A stretch of DNA of 64,000 nt, taken from NCBI RefSeq assembly GCF_000004075.3, contig NC_026656.2, positions 20,346,607-20,410,606 on the forward strand. Reading direction: 5' to 3'. The stretch comes from Cucumis sativus (taxonomy: Eukaryota > Streptophyta > Magnoliopsida > Cucurbitales > Cucurbitaceae). The first letter of the stretch is position 1; every line of letters starts with the position of its first letter. Made by a program: the position numbers and the translations under genes. Positions 1 to 12,251 of the stretch are shown piece after piece. A model generated the notes under the pieces. It ran no database searches. It was not told the DNA's origin and worked only from the letters and a program-made list of their open reading frames with translations.

Positions 1-1790
1 AATTAATTTTAAAATATTTTTTTATTCATGTAAAGCAAAAATTTATTAGGTAAATGATAATTTTTTTATTTATGCTACTAATTAATGTATAGCTTTTTTA
101 TGGAAATAATTTATTTTTTAATATAAAATAAAATCTTTTCTAATATGGAATAATATAATAATTAAATATAAACTTATATAATTATTTTTATCACTATATT
201 AACATTCTTATAAATTTCTTCGGATGCCAGCAAGAAGTTCTTCATCATTTCTTTTATGATTTGTCACATATATACTACTGCATATATTCAATAATACATA
301 CACATATTATTTTTTATGTTATGTAATTTTTTTTATTGCGTATATTTACCAATGTACACACCTATTATATATTCATGCAACATTTTTTTTTAAATTTCTT
401 ACATACATACTACTAAATAATTCACTTATGTTTTGTGAATCTTTACATTGCATATATTCAATAATACATACACATATTTTTTTTTTCATGTTTTATGATT
501 TTTTCTTACTTCATTTATATACCACTGTATATATAGATTATGTATCCAATTAGTTTTTTTTTTTAATTCTTACATATATACTACTGCATAATACATATAT
601 TTTATATACTACTTCGTATATTCAATAATACAAAATGATGTTATCTTCAATATACTATAATGTATTTTGAATACGAAATATAAATTCTTACCAACCTTAA
701 ATTTTTAGCAATTTTTTTCTGAAAGATCACTATACTGGTCAACCACCAGTGTTTTTCTTTTTTACCGTTTATACTTTCCCAAATCTTCTATTATTCCGCG
801 TCTTTTGCGAAAAAAATGGAATCAATATTCAACGTATTAGAAGAATGAAACTTTTACCTTCTTTTAAAAAAAATTATAAATTGTAATCCACATCCCTAAT
901 TTCTCTCATTGTCGATCCATTTTCTATAAACAAATTGATATAAACGTCTTTCATTTATAAAATATACATCGTATTATTCAATATATAATATATTTAAGTG
1001 GAATATATGAAAAACAATGTAAAATGAATGAAAGAATGAACGGAGTGGGAGATTAGAAAGTGAGAGAGATGTAGAAGAATTTTTCTTGGACAAAATAACC
1101 AAAATAAAATTAATTAAAAGAAAATTTTATTATAATATTACGATAATATAATTATTCATTTGTCGTGTTTACATAAAATATCTAATAAATACAATATTAA
1201 TCATGGTCAACTTTTCTTTTTCTTTTTTCTATTTTTTAAATATATTATCAAGAATATATTTGAGTAAATTAATCATTTGGATCTTATATCTGTGTAAAAT
1301 ACGAATCAATTTAGTACCCTTCTAAAAAATTTGGGAAATTTAGAACAATTTTATAATATAATATACAATTTTAGGCTATATAAGTTAAAAGACCGTGATG
1401 TAATGTTTGGAATTGTTATGGCCTCAAATCTCACGCCCATCTGGAAGACTAGATCTAAGCTCATCTTTCAGGTCCACATCAACATAAAAGAAAATGAAAG
1501 TTTTCCTCCCTAAGTCAAACTAGGAGTTTATCAACGTTCTCTTTTAATAAACAGATGAGAATCAAATTGAACCCAACCCCAATCTACCCACTTGGCTATC
1601 CTAGCATGCACATTAAGATCAGATTGAATTACTAATTTTTTTTTAATAAATTCATTTTTATTTAAATTTACTCTTTAAAAATGGATTTAAAATACAGCTT
1701 TTAGAGAATTTGTTTATTTTTCAAAATAACTTATTTAAAATCGGGTGTGATGCAATATTTATTTAAAAAAATAAATTATTAAAAAGTTAG
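1..1790. other. AT-rich gene-free flank
   Basis: Very AT-rich DNA with many short repeats of the pattern 'catatattcaataatacatacacata' spaced through about 240-620. The short open frame at 1331-1513 has no recognisable content. I see no gene here. Confidence 0.6.
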
Positions 1791-3142
1791 AGTGTTTTGA
1801 TATCTATTCAAAATAGCTTTTAAAATGTATTTTAAGTAATTTTTATAAAAAGGTTTAAATGAAATAAGAGTTTCTTTACAAACACTTTTCGAGTATATTA
1901 TCATAAAGATATTAGCTTCAAAATTTGCAACTTCACATCATTATTAATATATTTCCATGTCAACCAAGAAATTTGATTCTGACTTTTAGATCATATAATT
2001 TGTTAGGACTGCCAAAATTTGAAATTTGAAATCACTAAAAAAATTCTTCACCTTATTAAATGAATTAGACCCCTACCCTAACGTGATAATTCTTTAAAAA
2101 AATGTTGCTCATTACCACAAATTAAAATATCCAAAAATTCAACCTTTAATTTTACACATATATTGGTAATAATTAGTAATGGTTGATAGATTTCTTTTGT
2201 AAATAAAAGAAATCAATACAAACTTAATTTAAATTAATAATTCAATTATTTTTACTTATGAACTAAGTTATAAATTCTATTATTAGTATTCATATTGTTA
2301 TTGAAATTAAATAGATAATAATATGTTGTGTTTTATGTATATTCTCTTAAAAAAACAAATATTAAGAATATGAATTAAAAATTGTCTCTATATTTATCAC
2401 ATTTGATAGAGTTTGAAGCTTTATTATATTTATAAATATTTATAACAGTTTTGTCATTTACCTAAATATTATTCTTATGATATCTTTGTTAGGATGTAGA
2501 GTAAGAAAATCCAATCTTTAAATTTCATATAATTTATGAACATAAATTACAATAATTAACTAACTATGCAAACTTAAAGATTGCAAAGTTGAATTGAAAC
2601 AAATGAATAGGTGAAATTGAAAGGATCTACGGCATATAATGTGAGGTGGCTGATCTTTGATCAATAAGACAAGGTGAAGGGACAAAACTAAAGATTCCAA
2701 AATTCAATTGAAACAAATCAGTAGGTAAAATTGAAAGGATCTACGTTATGCTATATAATGTGTTATGGGTTGATCTCTTTCTTCCATAAGATTAGGTGAA
2801 GGATCTAACTGCGTAAAGGAGTTGTTGAATCTCAACTACTCCTGACATGGACGTCATGAAATTTTGGATCCATTGACAACAAGATTGGAGTATCCATACT
2901 TCGAGCTCAAACAACACCGAAATGCCCACTTTAATGACTTCGATGAATTTTGAAACTACCGTCAAATTTCTTGATTCTATTGTCTCCATTATTTGTGATA
3001 CAGTATCTCTTGGTTCTTCATTTCATTTCGGAATTGTCTCAACCACATAACTGATATCACAAATGAAGACAATAGAATCAAGGAATTGTCTCAAACCACA
3101 CAACTGTCCATCCAATTTCTCCATTTTTGATCTGTTTTTGTA
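1790..3142 (+). repeat. Duplicated upstream flank of NPF copy 1
   Basis: This stretch is recognisably similar to about 8560-9719 ahead of the second NPF gene. Shared anchors include 'atggttgatagatttctttt' (near 2180 and 8990) and 'gaaattgaaaggatctacg' (near 2613 and 9309). The duplicated block therefore includes the promoter, not only the gene. Copy 1 also has its own local repeat: the roughly 110-bp stretch around 2575-2690 recurs, diverged, at about 2690-2805. Confidence 0.75.
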
Positions 3143-5699
3143 ATGGAAGATCCATTGGTTGTCGGTGAAAACAGAGGCATGGAAGAGCCACTGTTGAGCG
3201 GCACCGATGATTGTAAAGGAGGCATAAGAACTTTGCCTTTCATTATCGGTAATCAATTTCTGTAGAACTGGTTTTTGCGTTCTTGTGTTTGTTTTTTAAA
3301 TTAGCTGATTGTTCTTCGTCCTCATCAGCTAGTGGTGCACTTGAGAAGCTGGCGAGTATGGGTTTATCGCCGAGTATGATACTCTATCTGACGGAGGTTT
3401 ATGGAATGAAATCTGTTCAAGCTTCTAGTGTCATCTTTCTTTGGACTGCCGCCACATATTTTACTCCGATCATCTGTGCTTTTCTAGCTGATTCTTATTT
3501 CGGTCGGTTTATGATGATCGTGGCTGGCTCCATCTTCAGCTGTTTGGTAATCTCTTTTATTGTGTGTTATTCCAATATGATTTCCCTAATCTTACAATGA
3601 TTTCTCTATTTTTTACGACGGGGAGAAGATTTTATATGCACAGAAGAAAGGTTGTTATTTATTTCTCGAGACAAGCAATTCAGACTCTGATTTAAGAATT
3701 GTTCATATATTATAACCCCCATGAGATCACAATCAAAGATCAAAGGTGTATAGATGGAAAACAATAGTACATTGTTTTGTTTTGGGTGAAATTCACTCAA
3801 AGAACACGTATTTAATCATCCAAAATTGATTTCACATCTAATTTTAAACTTTAATGCAATTTTCATATGATAAAATCTGGTTTTGAATGAATAAAAGCAT
3901 TTTCTACAGTGATTTTTAAAAATGATAAAAAGTCATTTTAATTGTGTGAATGAGAAAGGAACGCAAAAGATTTATTTTTTTTTCTTTTTCATTTTGGTGT
4001 TGGTTTGGCAATGCTACAACGTTTAGTTGTTTTTGTTTTGTTTCTTGCTTTTGTAACAGGGGATGTTTGTTTTATGGCTAACTGCGATGATTCCACAAGC
4101 AAGGCCTTTCTGTGATGAAATTAGTGGCCATTGCAATGCTCCATCAACACCTCAATTATTGTTTTTATATTCATCTTATGCCATAATGTCCATTGGATCT
4201 GGTTGCCTTCAATCATCCAACTTTGCCTTTGGTGCAGATCAATTGTACAAGGAAAACAAATCCAATTCAGGCATTTTGGACATTTATTTCAACCTATGTT
4301 ATATTTCAGTTTCAGTTGGAACACTTGTAGGAATGTCATGCATTGTGTATATTCAAGATCGAATGGGTTGGGAGATGGGCTTTGGAGTCCCGATTGCACT
4401 CATGTTATTAGCTACAGTAACTTTTTTATCAGCCTCATCCTTATATTTGAAGTCGGTGCCAAGCAAAAGTTGGTGTGCTGGGCTTGTGCACGTTGTCTTT
4501 GCCGCTTATAAGAAGAGACGTATGCAAATACCATTTGTAGGCACATCTGAAATGTACCATCACGAAAACGGGTCATCATGTACTTTGCCAAGCGACAAGT
4601 TAAGGTACAAAGTGCATGTCCTTTCGTTATTAGTAATGCTTCTTACTTTAGATTAAGGATGCATCAACCTCTCTTTATTAATGCCTTATTTTTACCTTTT
4701 ATGCTTTTGTTCTCGAAACTAACTCTTTTAAACGAGTGATATTCATTCAAATATTGTTCAAATTGAGAGAAAAGCTTTAATTAGATTTTTGATGAGATCT
4801 TCTTTACCTTGTTTGGCTCAAGGTTTTTGAACAAAGCATGCATCATTAAAAATTACGAGGAAGAGCTAATTTCAGATGGGAAGGCTTCAAATCCTTGGAG
4901 CTTATGTACTGTGGAACAAGTTGAAAACTTGAAAGCCCTCATAAGGATAATACCATTATGGTCTACTGGAATCCTTGTTTCTGCATCTATGAGTCAATCA
5001 GTCTATGTTCTTCAGGTTGCATCCATGGATAGACACCTTACTTCGAGTTTTGAAGTTCCCGCAGGCTCGTTCATTGCGATGTTAGTAGTTTTTGTAATAA
5101 TATGGATTATACTATACGATCGCTTAATACTCCCTCTAGCATCCAGATACAGAGGAAAACCAACCCGTTTAAGTGGAAAAACCAGAATGGGAATGGCGAT
5201 CCCTTTTTGCATCTTAAGTCTTGCAGTCTCAGCAATCGTTGAGGGTTATCGTCGTGCCTTAGCCATAAAGGAGGGGTTCTCCGACGACCCAAATGCAGTG
5301 GTAAGCATGTCTGCATTTTGGACGCTACCACGTTACATTTTGTTTGGTATCGCAGAGGCTTTTTACGCAATCGGGCAACTCGAGTTCTTCTATAATGAGC
5401 TTCCAAAAGCCATGTCCAGTGTAGCAACCTCTCTTTTGGGGCTGAATACGTGTGCAGGGAACTTGGCTGCTAGTTTTATAATGACAACGGTTGATAATTT
5501 CAGTAAAACAATAGGAGTAAAGAGTTGGGTTTCAAGTAATATCAATGAGGGCCACAATGACTATTATTATTGGTTGCTTTTTGGTTTACTGGTTGCCAAC
5601 TTTTTCTATTATCTGGCATGCAACAACTCTTATGGTCCTTCCAAGGAAGAATCAGAAGATATATCTAATGCTGAAGATTATAATAATACTGTAAATTAG
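3143..5699 (+). CDS. NRT1/PTR family transporter, NPF1-type, copy 1
   Basis: Multi-pass plasma- or endomembrane solute transporter of the NRT1/PTR (NPF, POT/MFS) family. Known members carry nitrate, peptides or hormones with protons; the substrate here cannot be read from sequence. Exons by splice sites: 3143-3248, 3329-3546, 4060-4604, 4823-5699. They join to 1746 nt (581 aa plus stop), the usual NPF length. Seen: N-terminal RTLPFII leading into TM1; LADSYFGR after TM3; FGADQL in TM5; YIQDRMGW; IPLWSTGI at the start of the second half; FFYNELPKAMSS and a C-terminal YYYWLL segment. TM1 has GALEK (residues 38-42) where relatives have ExxE[K/R], so the first Glu is missing. The motif usually reading GGIRPC before FGADQ is GCLQSS. 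Start: first ATG (3143), shared with copy 2 at the same place. Subfamily 1 placement is from overall resemblance to NPF1.1/1.2. Confidence 0.93.
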
Positions 5700-6500
5700 T
5701 ATTTTTTTTTTCTTCTTTTATAAATAAAATGAAGCTTACAAGTTATTATTTAGATATCTATATTGAAGTATGAACCCTTTTTAAAAAAATATATATTTAG
5801 AATTAGATCGTGGAAAGGAAAACAAATAATTAGAATTTGAGTTTGTGAATATATCGGAGTCTGTACTTTTTAGGGTTAGTTGAAAAAAGGGGTATATTTT
5901 AAAAAAATTAAGAAAAATGGGTGATATGAAAAGTATTTAGGGAAATAGGGTGGAAATTTTGGCCTCATTTGAATGAAGAGACGCATTCTACTTTTTTTTT
6001 TTAATTTAATCGTATTCTTAATTATTATCACATTGTTAATTAATAATCTTACTTAATAGTACTTTTTTTATTAACTTGGACTGACTATAAAACAAAAAAA
6101 AATTATAAATAGGTGATAAGAGATAGATAAAAGATTTGATTAGTCAACTTAAAAGACTTAAGTTTGACCAATAAGGACAAAAAAAATTATAATGACATGA
6201 TAAGAAAGAGAAAAATCAATTGGATTTGAATTAAATTTGACAAGTGAGAGAAGTTGATTAGATTTGAGAAAAGAGAAATTATTTTGATTGACCAAAGAGA
6301 GAAATTATTTAAATTTGACAAAAGAGATAAATTATTTTAATTTGACACAAGATAGTTAATGATAATTGAAAATTAAAAAAGCATTTGATCGAGTCATATA
6401 TATTATTTTTCATTTTTTTTTAAAAAAATATATTTATAAAACTTACATTTTTTTGAGAAATGAAAATAAAAAGAAACATTTTATAATACTACAATTCATT
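5700..6500. other. 3' flank of NPF copy 1 and spacer
   Basis: The first roughly 160 bases resemble the 3' flank of copy 2 (from 12252), with a shared 'tttataaataaa' stretch that may serve as polyadenylation signal. Beyond about 5870 the similarity ends, and the DNA is AT-rich with short imperfect repeats of 'aaatttgacaaaagag' type near 6240-6350. No gene is visible. Confidence 0.5.
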
Positions 6501-7109
6501 GGAAAAAGGGTAGGTTAGAAATGTCCTCTCCAATTCTTCCATTTTTTTTCTCCTATAAATTTCATTTACTTAAAAAAAAAACTCACAACTCAATTTCATA
6601 TTCAAAGTGATCCTTCTTAGAACTCAATTTTCAAAGTGCTCCTTTTTCTTTTCATTCTTTCTAAGATTCTTTCTAAGGTTCAGGATTTTCTCCATCAACG
6701 TTCTATCCAAGACTTAGTTTTTTTCTGAGGTTAGTTTAATTTCTCTATTCTTCTTACCATTGTTAATTTTGTGATTTGATGAGTTTTCATTTGAATTTGT
6801 TTTATGTGATTCATTCCCACAACCCATTATGTTTTTTTAGTAGGATTTTGATATATATATTATTTGTTCACATAACTCTCTAATTATCACTATTATTGAT
6901 TTTGATTGGTGAAAGACAAAAAGGATTAACCTAACTTACTCATCTAAAAACACTTTTGTTATTGTTGATTGCCTTGAATTTAATTGTGTTAAATCTTATG
7001 TTTTCCTTGTTTGGTGATGAGGTTGATTCAATGTGTGATGAATTTGAACAATCAGATATGTTTTACATGAATGTTGCTTTGAGCTTTTATTGATATTCTT
7101 ATTTTGCTG

Positions 7110-7605
7110 TTAGCTTCTATTATTATTATTATCAACTTTTAGCTAAATATTCTATTGTTATAATAATAACAATAATACTAACAACAACAATCATAAAAAA
7201 ATACTAATAATAGTGATAACAATAAATAATAGTAGTAATAATAACATTAATATTATAATAATAGAATAGTAGTAAGAATAGTAAGGGTAAGAGTAAGAGT
7301 AGTAATAACAATCATAATAAGAATATTGATATTGATAATGATGATGACGATGACAACCATACTAATCACAATAACAATAATAAAAAAACAATAATAATAA
7401 TAAAAAATAATAATAACAACAATCCTAAAAAAACAATAACAATAAGAAGAATAACAACAATAAATAAAAGAAAAATAAGAACAATAACCAGAATGACCAG
7501 AATAAGCACGATAAAAATAATAACACCAATAAAAAATAATAATAACAATAATTTAAAAAAACAACAATAATAAAAATAAAAATAATAAGAACAATAACAA
7601 TGCTT
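7110..7605. repeat. Imperfect AAT/AAC trinucleotide tract
   Basis: About 500 bases made almost wholly of aat, aac, aag and ata triplets with occasional interruptions. The long open frames on its minus strand are hydrophobic low-complexity translations of this tract and not genes. Confidence 0.85.
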
Positions 7606-7639
7606 TTTCGTGGTATAGTGGCGTTGTCGAGATCGTAAT

Positions 7640-8424
7640 GCGTTAGTTTGGGATGATACAACAAATCCTTGAACCTTGTGACACAGGTGCCCGATTGCAT
7701 TCACTTGATTTACATGGTCGACACGACAGTGATTGGGTTAACTATTTGGCTCCTCAAATTTTACTTTGGGAAGATCGAAATAACTTTATTGCAAGTGTGC
7801 CTCAAATCAAGGATGACATATATAGATGTTGCGCCTGTATACATGCAATGGTACACCAATATTAGTCGGCGATACATCACAAAGGCAAGAGCATCATACC
7901 ATTTTTTGGTAAGGGTTTATTATTTAATTGAATCAATTAAAAATTGTTTAGTTGCATAGTCTAATTGTAATTGTATGGACTGTAGGAAAGGTTTGCACAG
8001 TTGGAAATATCTAGTATATCATCAAATGCAGTGGCTAGAACGGTAAAACTTGCTTTGCGTAATTTGACATCCATATATAGACTAAGATATTTTGAATGCG
8101 ACGTTTCTGATGAAAAACAAGGTGATCCAGCTAGACATGAGGATTTTCCCTCTCAACTTGATTTTCAAAATCAGTATGCAACATTCCGATTGATCATTTC
8201 ACCAATACTCCCATGATGCCAACATTGACGACATTCGACTTCTTTCCGACTACCATGACACGTTAAACATAGAGGAAGGTCAAACCTCACAATTTTATAT
8301 AGACGTGGGACAATCAACAAATGTAAGAGGTCGTGATGATCGTGGACACTACGTGAACCAACAAGGTCGGATTTCGCATAATATGAGGTCTTCTTCTACG
8401 CAAGAAAAGTATATGTTCATATGA
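7640..8424 (+). pseudogene. Plant mobile domain (MAIN-like) gene remnant
   Basis: Fragments of a protein like the transposon-linked plant mobile domain (PMD) family, which includes genes annotated 'serine/threonine phosphatase 7 long form homolog'. Frame 1 (7653-7820) gives LHSLDLHGRHDSDWVNYLAP and WEDR. The reading then shifts frame near 7820 into YIDVAPVYMQWYTNISRRYI, matching the family's conserved W-Y-x(4)-R-[RK]-[YF]-I ending. A GT donor near 7908 and an AG acceptor near 7985 lead to a tail segment (7986-8215), and a further shift near 8190 leads to SHDANIDDIRLLSDYHD up to a stop near 8424. At least two frame breaks and the missing N-terminal half mark it as broken. It lies between the two NPF copies. 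The family call rests on motif memory. Confidence 0.5.
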
Positions 8425-8559
8425 ACATTGTTAGTTCTTTTAATGTTTTATTTATTAGTATGATTGGTTAATTCTTTTTAATCTTTTAATTAAATTAAAT
8501 TAAATTTTTTGTTTATTTAAAAACTAAACCATTAATCATTTTGGAAAAGTTAAAATATT

Positions 8560-9719
8560 TAACAACTTAGAATGTAGCTCTTGAAATGTATTTTAAATAA
8601 CTTTTATTAAAAATTTAAATAAAATAAGAATTTCTTTACAAAAAAAAAAAGAAATTGTAAGACAATCCAATGGAGAGTTCATCTTCAAAGTTTGCTGAGA
8701 AATGATTCAATTTTTAGATCATATAATTTGTTAATACTGCCAAAATTGAAATTTGGAATATCATTCAATAAGTTCCTCCCCTTAAACAATAAATAAAATA
8801 AATATCATCAAATAAAGTAGACCCCCGCCACGTGATTCACGTGAATTGATAATTCAAAGTTAAAAACTATTACCAAATATTGTGTCAACCAAAATGATTC
8901 TTTAAAAAAAATGTTGCTCATTACCAAAAATTAAAATATCCGAAAAATCTAGCCTTAGTTTTACACATATATTGGTAAGAATTAGAAATGGTTGATAGAT
9001 TTCTTTTTGCAAATATAAGAAATCCATACAAACTTAATTAAATTATTTTTACTTATAAACTAAGTTATAATAAATCCTATTATTAGAATTATATTCCTTA
9101 AAAAAATATATTAGGAATATTGGGTTAAACAATAAATTAATTAATTAAAATATTTATAAACATAGTTGAAAATTGTGAGTATTTATCATTAATGGAATAG
9201 GAAATCCAACCTTTAAATTTCATATAATTCATGAACATAAATTACAATAATTAAGAAACTATACAAATTTAAAGATTCCAAAATTCAGTTGAAATAAATC
9301 AATAGGGGAAATTGAAAGGATCTACGTTATGGTATATAATGTGAGGTGATTGATCTCTGTCTTTCGTAAGACGAGGTGAAGGATCTAACTAAAGTGTAAA
9401 GGAAATCTTGAATCTCAACTACCCTTGCCATCGACGTCATGAAACTTTGGACCCATTGAAATTTCGATTATCCACACTCGAGCTCAAACAACACCGAAAA
9501 GCTCACTTTAACGACTTTGGAATTTGAAATTACGGTCAAATTTCATAGATTCTATTGTCTTCATTTGTGATATCAGTTATGTGAGTGAGACAATTTCGAA
9601 GCGATTATGGCCGGCCCGAATTGGAGATTCAAATAAACGCATATCTCTTGTTTCTTCATTTGACTTCGGAATATTACCAACTGTTCATCCAATTTCTCCA
9701 TTTTCTCTCTGTTTTTGTA
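8560..9719 (+). promoter_or_regulatory. Duplicated upstream flank of NPF copy 2, with G-box palindrome
   Basis: Homologous to the flank of copy 1 at about 1790-3142. It carries CACGTG at 8829-8834 directly followed by the palindrome ATTCACGTGAAT (8835-8846). The matching place in copy 1 (near 2070-2085) keeps only a single ACGTG. G-boxes are known targets of bZIP and bHLH factors; any effect on expression is inference. Confidence 0.55.
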
Positions 9720-12251
9720 ATGGAAGATCAATTGGTTGTCGATGAAAACAGAGGCATGGAAGAGCCACTGTTGAGCGACACCGATAATCGCAAAGGAGGC
9801 TTTAGAACTTTGCCTTTCATTATCGGTAATCCATTTTTGTAGAACTGATTTTTGCGTTCTTGTTTTTGTTTGTTAAATTCGCTGATTGTTCTTCGCCTCA
9901 TCAGCTAATGGTGCACTTGAGAAGCTGGCGAGTCAGGGTTTATCCCCGAGTATGATACTCTATCTGACGAAGGTTTATGGAATGAAATCTGCTCATTCTT
10001 CTAACGTCATCTTTCTTTGGTCTGCCGCCTCAAATTTTACTCCGATCATCTGTGCTTTTCTCGCTGATTCTTATTTCGGTCGGTTTCCGATGATCGCGGC
10101 TGGCTCTATTTTCAGCTTTTTGGTAATCTCTTATTGTCTGTTATTCCAATATGATTACCCTAATCTTACAATGATTTCTCTATTTTCTGCAATGTGGAGA
10201 AGATTTTGTATATGCACAGAAGAAAGAGTTGATATGACTGTTCTTTCTTATGATTATTTCTTTCATGAGATCACAAGCAGTTCAGACTCTGATTTGGGAA
10301 CTGTTCATATATTATAACCCCCATGAGATCACAATCAAAGATGTATAAATAGAAAACAATAGTACATATTTTGTTTTGGGTGCAATTCACCTAAGAACAC
10401 GCATTTAATCATCCAAAATGGAGATTAAAGATCTGAACTTCTAATTTTTCCAAGAAGGGTTTTTATGTGGATGATAAAAAGAAAAAAAGAAAAGAACAAA
10501 AGATTCATTCTCTTTTTTATTTTTGGTGTTGGTTTGGCAATGTTGTAACGTTTACTTTGTTTTTTTTTTTTTTTGTATCTTTCTTTTGTAACAGGGGATG
10601 TTCGTTTTATGGCTAACTGCAATGATTCCACAAGCAAGGCCTTTTTGTGATGAAATTAGTGGCCATTGTGATGCCCCGTCAACATCTCAACTGTTGCTTT
10701 TATATTCATCTTATGCCATAATGTCCGTTGGATCTGGTTGCCTTCAAGCATCCTACCTTGCCTTTGGTGCAGATCAGTTGTACAGGAAAAACAAATCCAA
10801 TTCCGGCATTTTGGATAGTTATTTCAACGTATGTTATATTTCAGCTGCACTTGGAACACTTGTAGGCATGTCATGCATTGTGTATATTCAAGATCGCATG
10901 GGTTGGGGAATGGGCTTTGGAGTCCCGGTTGCACTCATGTTTTTAGCTACAATAACTTTTCTCTCGGCCTCACCCTTATATTTGAAGTCGAAGCCAAGCA
11001 AAAGTTGGTGTGCTGGGCTTGTGCAAGTTGTCTTTGCAGCTTATAAGAAGAGACATACGCAAATACCATTTGTAGGCACGTCTGAAATGTACCATCACGA
11101 AAACGAGTCACCGTGTACCTTGCCAAGCAACAAGTTAAGGTACAAAATGCATGCCCTTTTGTCATTTAGTAATTCTTCTTACATTAGATTAAGGATGCAT
11201 AACAATTTCTTTATTGATGCGAAGTTCTACTTGAGAGTGTTTGTTTACCTTTATGTTTTTGTTCCGAAACTAACTCAATTAAACAAGTGATATCTAGTCA
11301 GATATTGTTCAAATTGATAGAAAAACTTTAATTAGATTTTGACAAGATCTACTTTACCTTGTTTGACTCTCAAGGTTTTTGAACAAAGCATGCATTATTA
11401 GAAATTCTAAGGAAGAGCTAACTTTAGATGGGAAGGCTTCAAATCCGTGGAGTTTATGCACCGTGGAACAAGTTGAAAATTTAAAAGCCCTCATAAGGAT
11501 AATACCATTATGGTCCACTGGGATCCTTGTTTCTGCATCTTTGAGTCAATCATTCTATGTTCTTCAAGTTGCCTCTATGAATCGACACCTTACTTCGAGT
11601 TTTGAAGTTCCCGCAGGCTCATTCAGTGCGATAATAGTAGTTTCTCTAATAATATGGATTGCACTATACGATCGCTTAATACTCCCTCTAGCATCCAAAT
11701 GCAGAGGAAAACCAACTCGTCTATGTGCAAAAACCAGAATGGGAATGGGGATTCTTTGCTGCGGCTTAAGTCTTGCAGTATCAGCAATTGTCGAGGGTGA
11801 TCGTCGTGCCTTAGCCATAAAGGAAGGGTTCTCTGACAACCCAAATGCAGTGGTAAGCATGTCTGCATTTTGGACGCTACCACGTTACATCTTGTTTGGT
11901 ATTGCAGAGGCTTTAAATGCAATCGGACAAATCGAGTTCTTCTACAATGAGCTTCCAAAAGCCATGTCCAGTGTAGCAACCTCTCTTTTGGGGCTGAATT
12001 CGTCTATAGGAAACTTGGCTGCTAGTTTTATAATGACAACCGTTGATAATTTAAGTAAATCAGTAGGAGTAAAGAGTTGGGTTTCAAGTAATATCAACGA
12101 GGGTCACAGTGACTATTATTATTGGTTGCTTTCTGGTTTGTTGTTTGCTAACTTTTTGTATTATCTGGCATGTAGCAAGTCTTATGGTCCGTCCAATGAA
12201 GAATCAGTAGGTAGAGCTAATGCTGAAGATTATAAGAATACTGCAAATTAG
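9720..12251 (+). CDS. NRT1/PTR family transporter, NPF1-type, copy 2
   Basis: Tandem paralogue of the gene at 3143. The exon plan is the same and every exon has identical length: 9720-9825, 9905-10122, 10595-11139, 11375-12251, joining to 581 aa plus stop. The proteins differ at scattered residues, for example ASYLAFGADQL versus SNFAFGADQL and ALNAIGQIEFF versus AFYAIGQLEFF. It too has GALEK in TM1 in place of ExxE[K/R], so the loss predates the duplication. No stop or frameshift is seen, so both copies could be functional. Its upstream flank keeps a G-box pair that copy 1 lacks. The ATG at 9720 sits in a longer open frame beginning at 9585, but homology with copy 1 stops being protein-like upstream of the ATG. 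Transport direction and substrate are unknown. Confidence 0.93.

Noticed and set aside
7366..7704. Minus-strand open frames of 91-112 aa with Leu/Phe/Ile runs
   Set aside because: They are translations of the AAT/AAC triplet tract and have no plausible gene structure.
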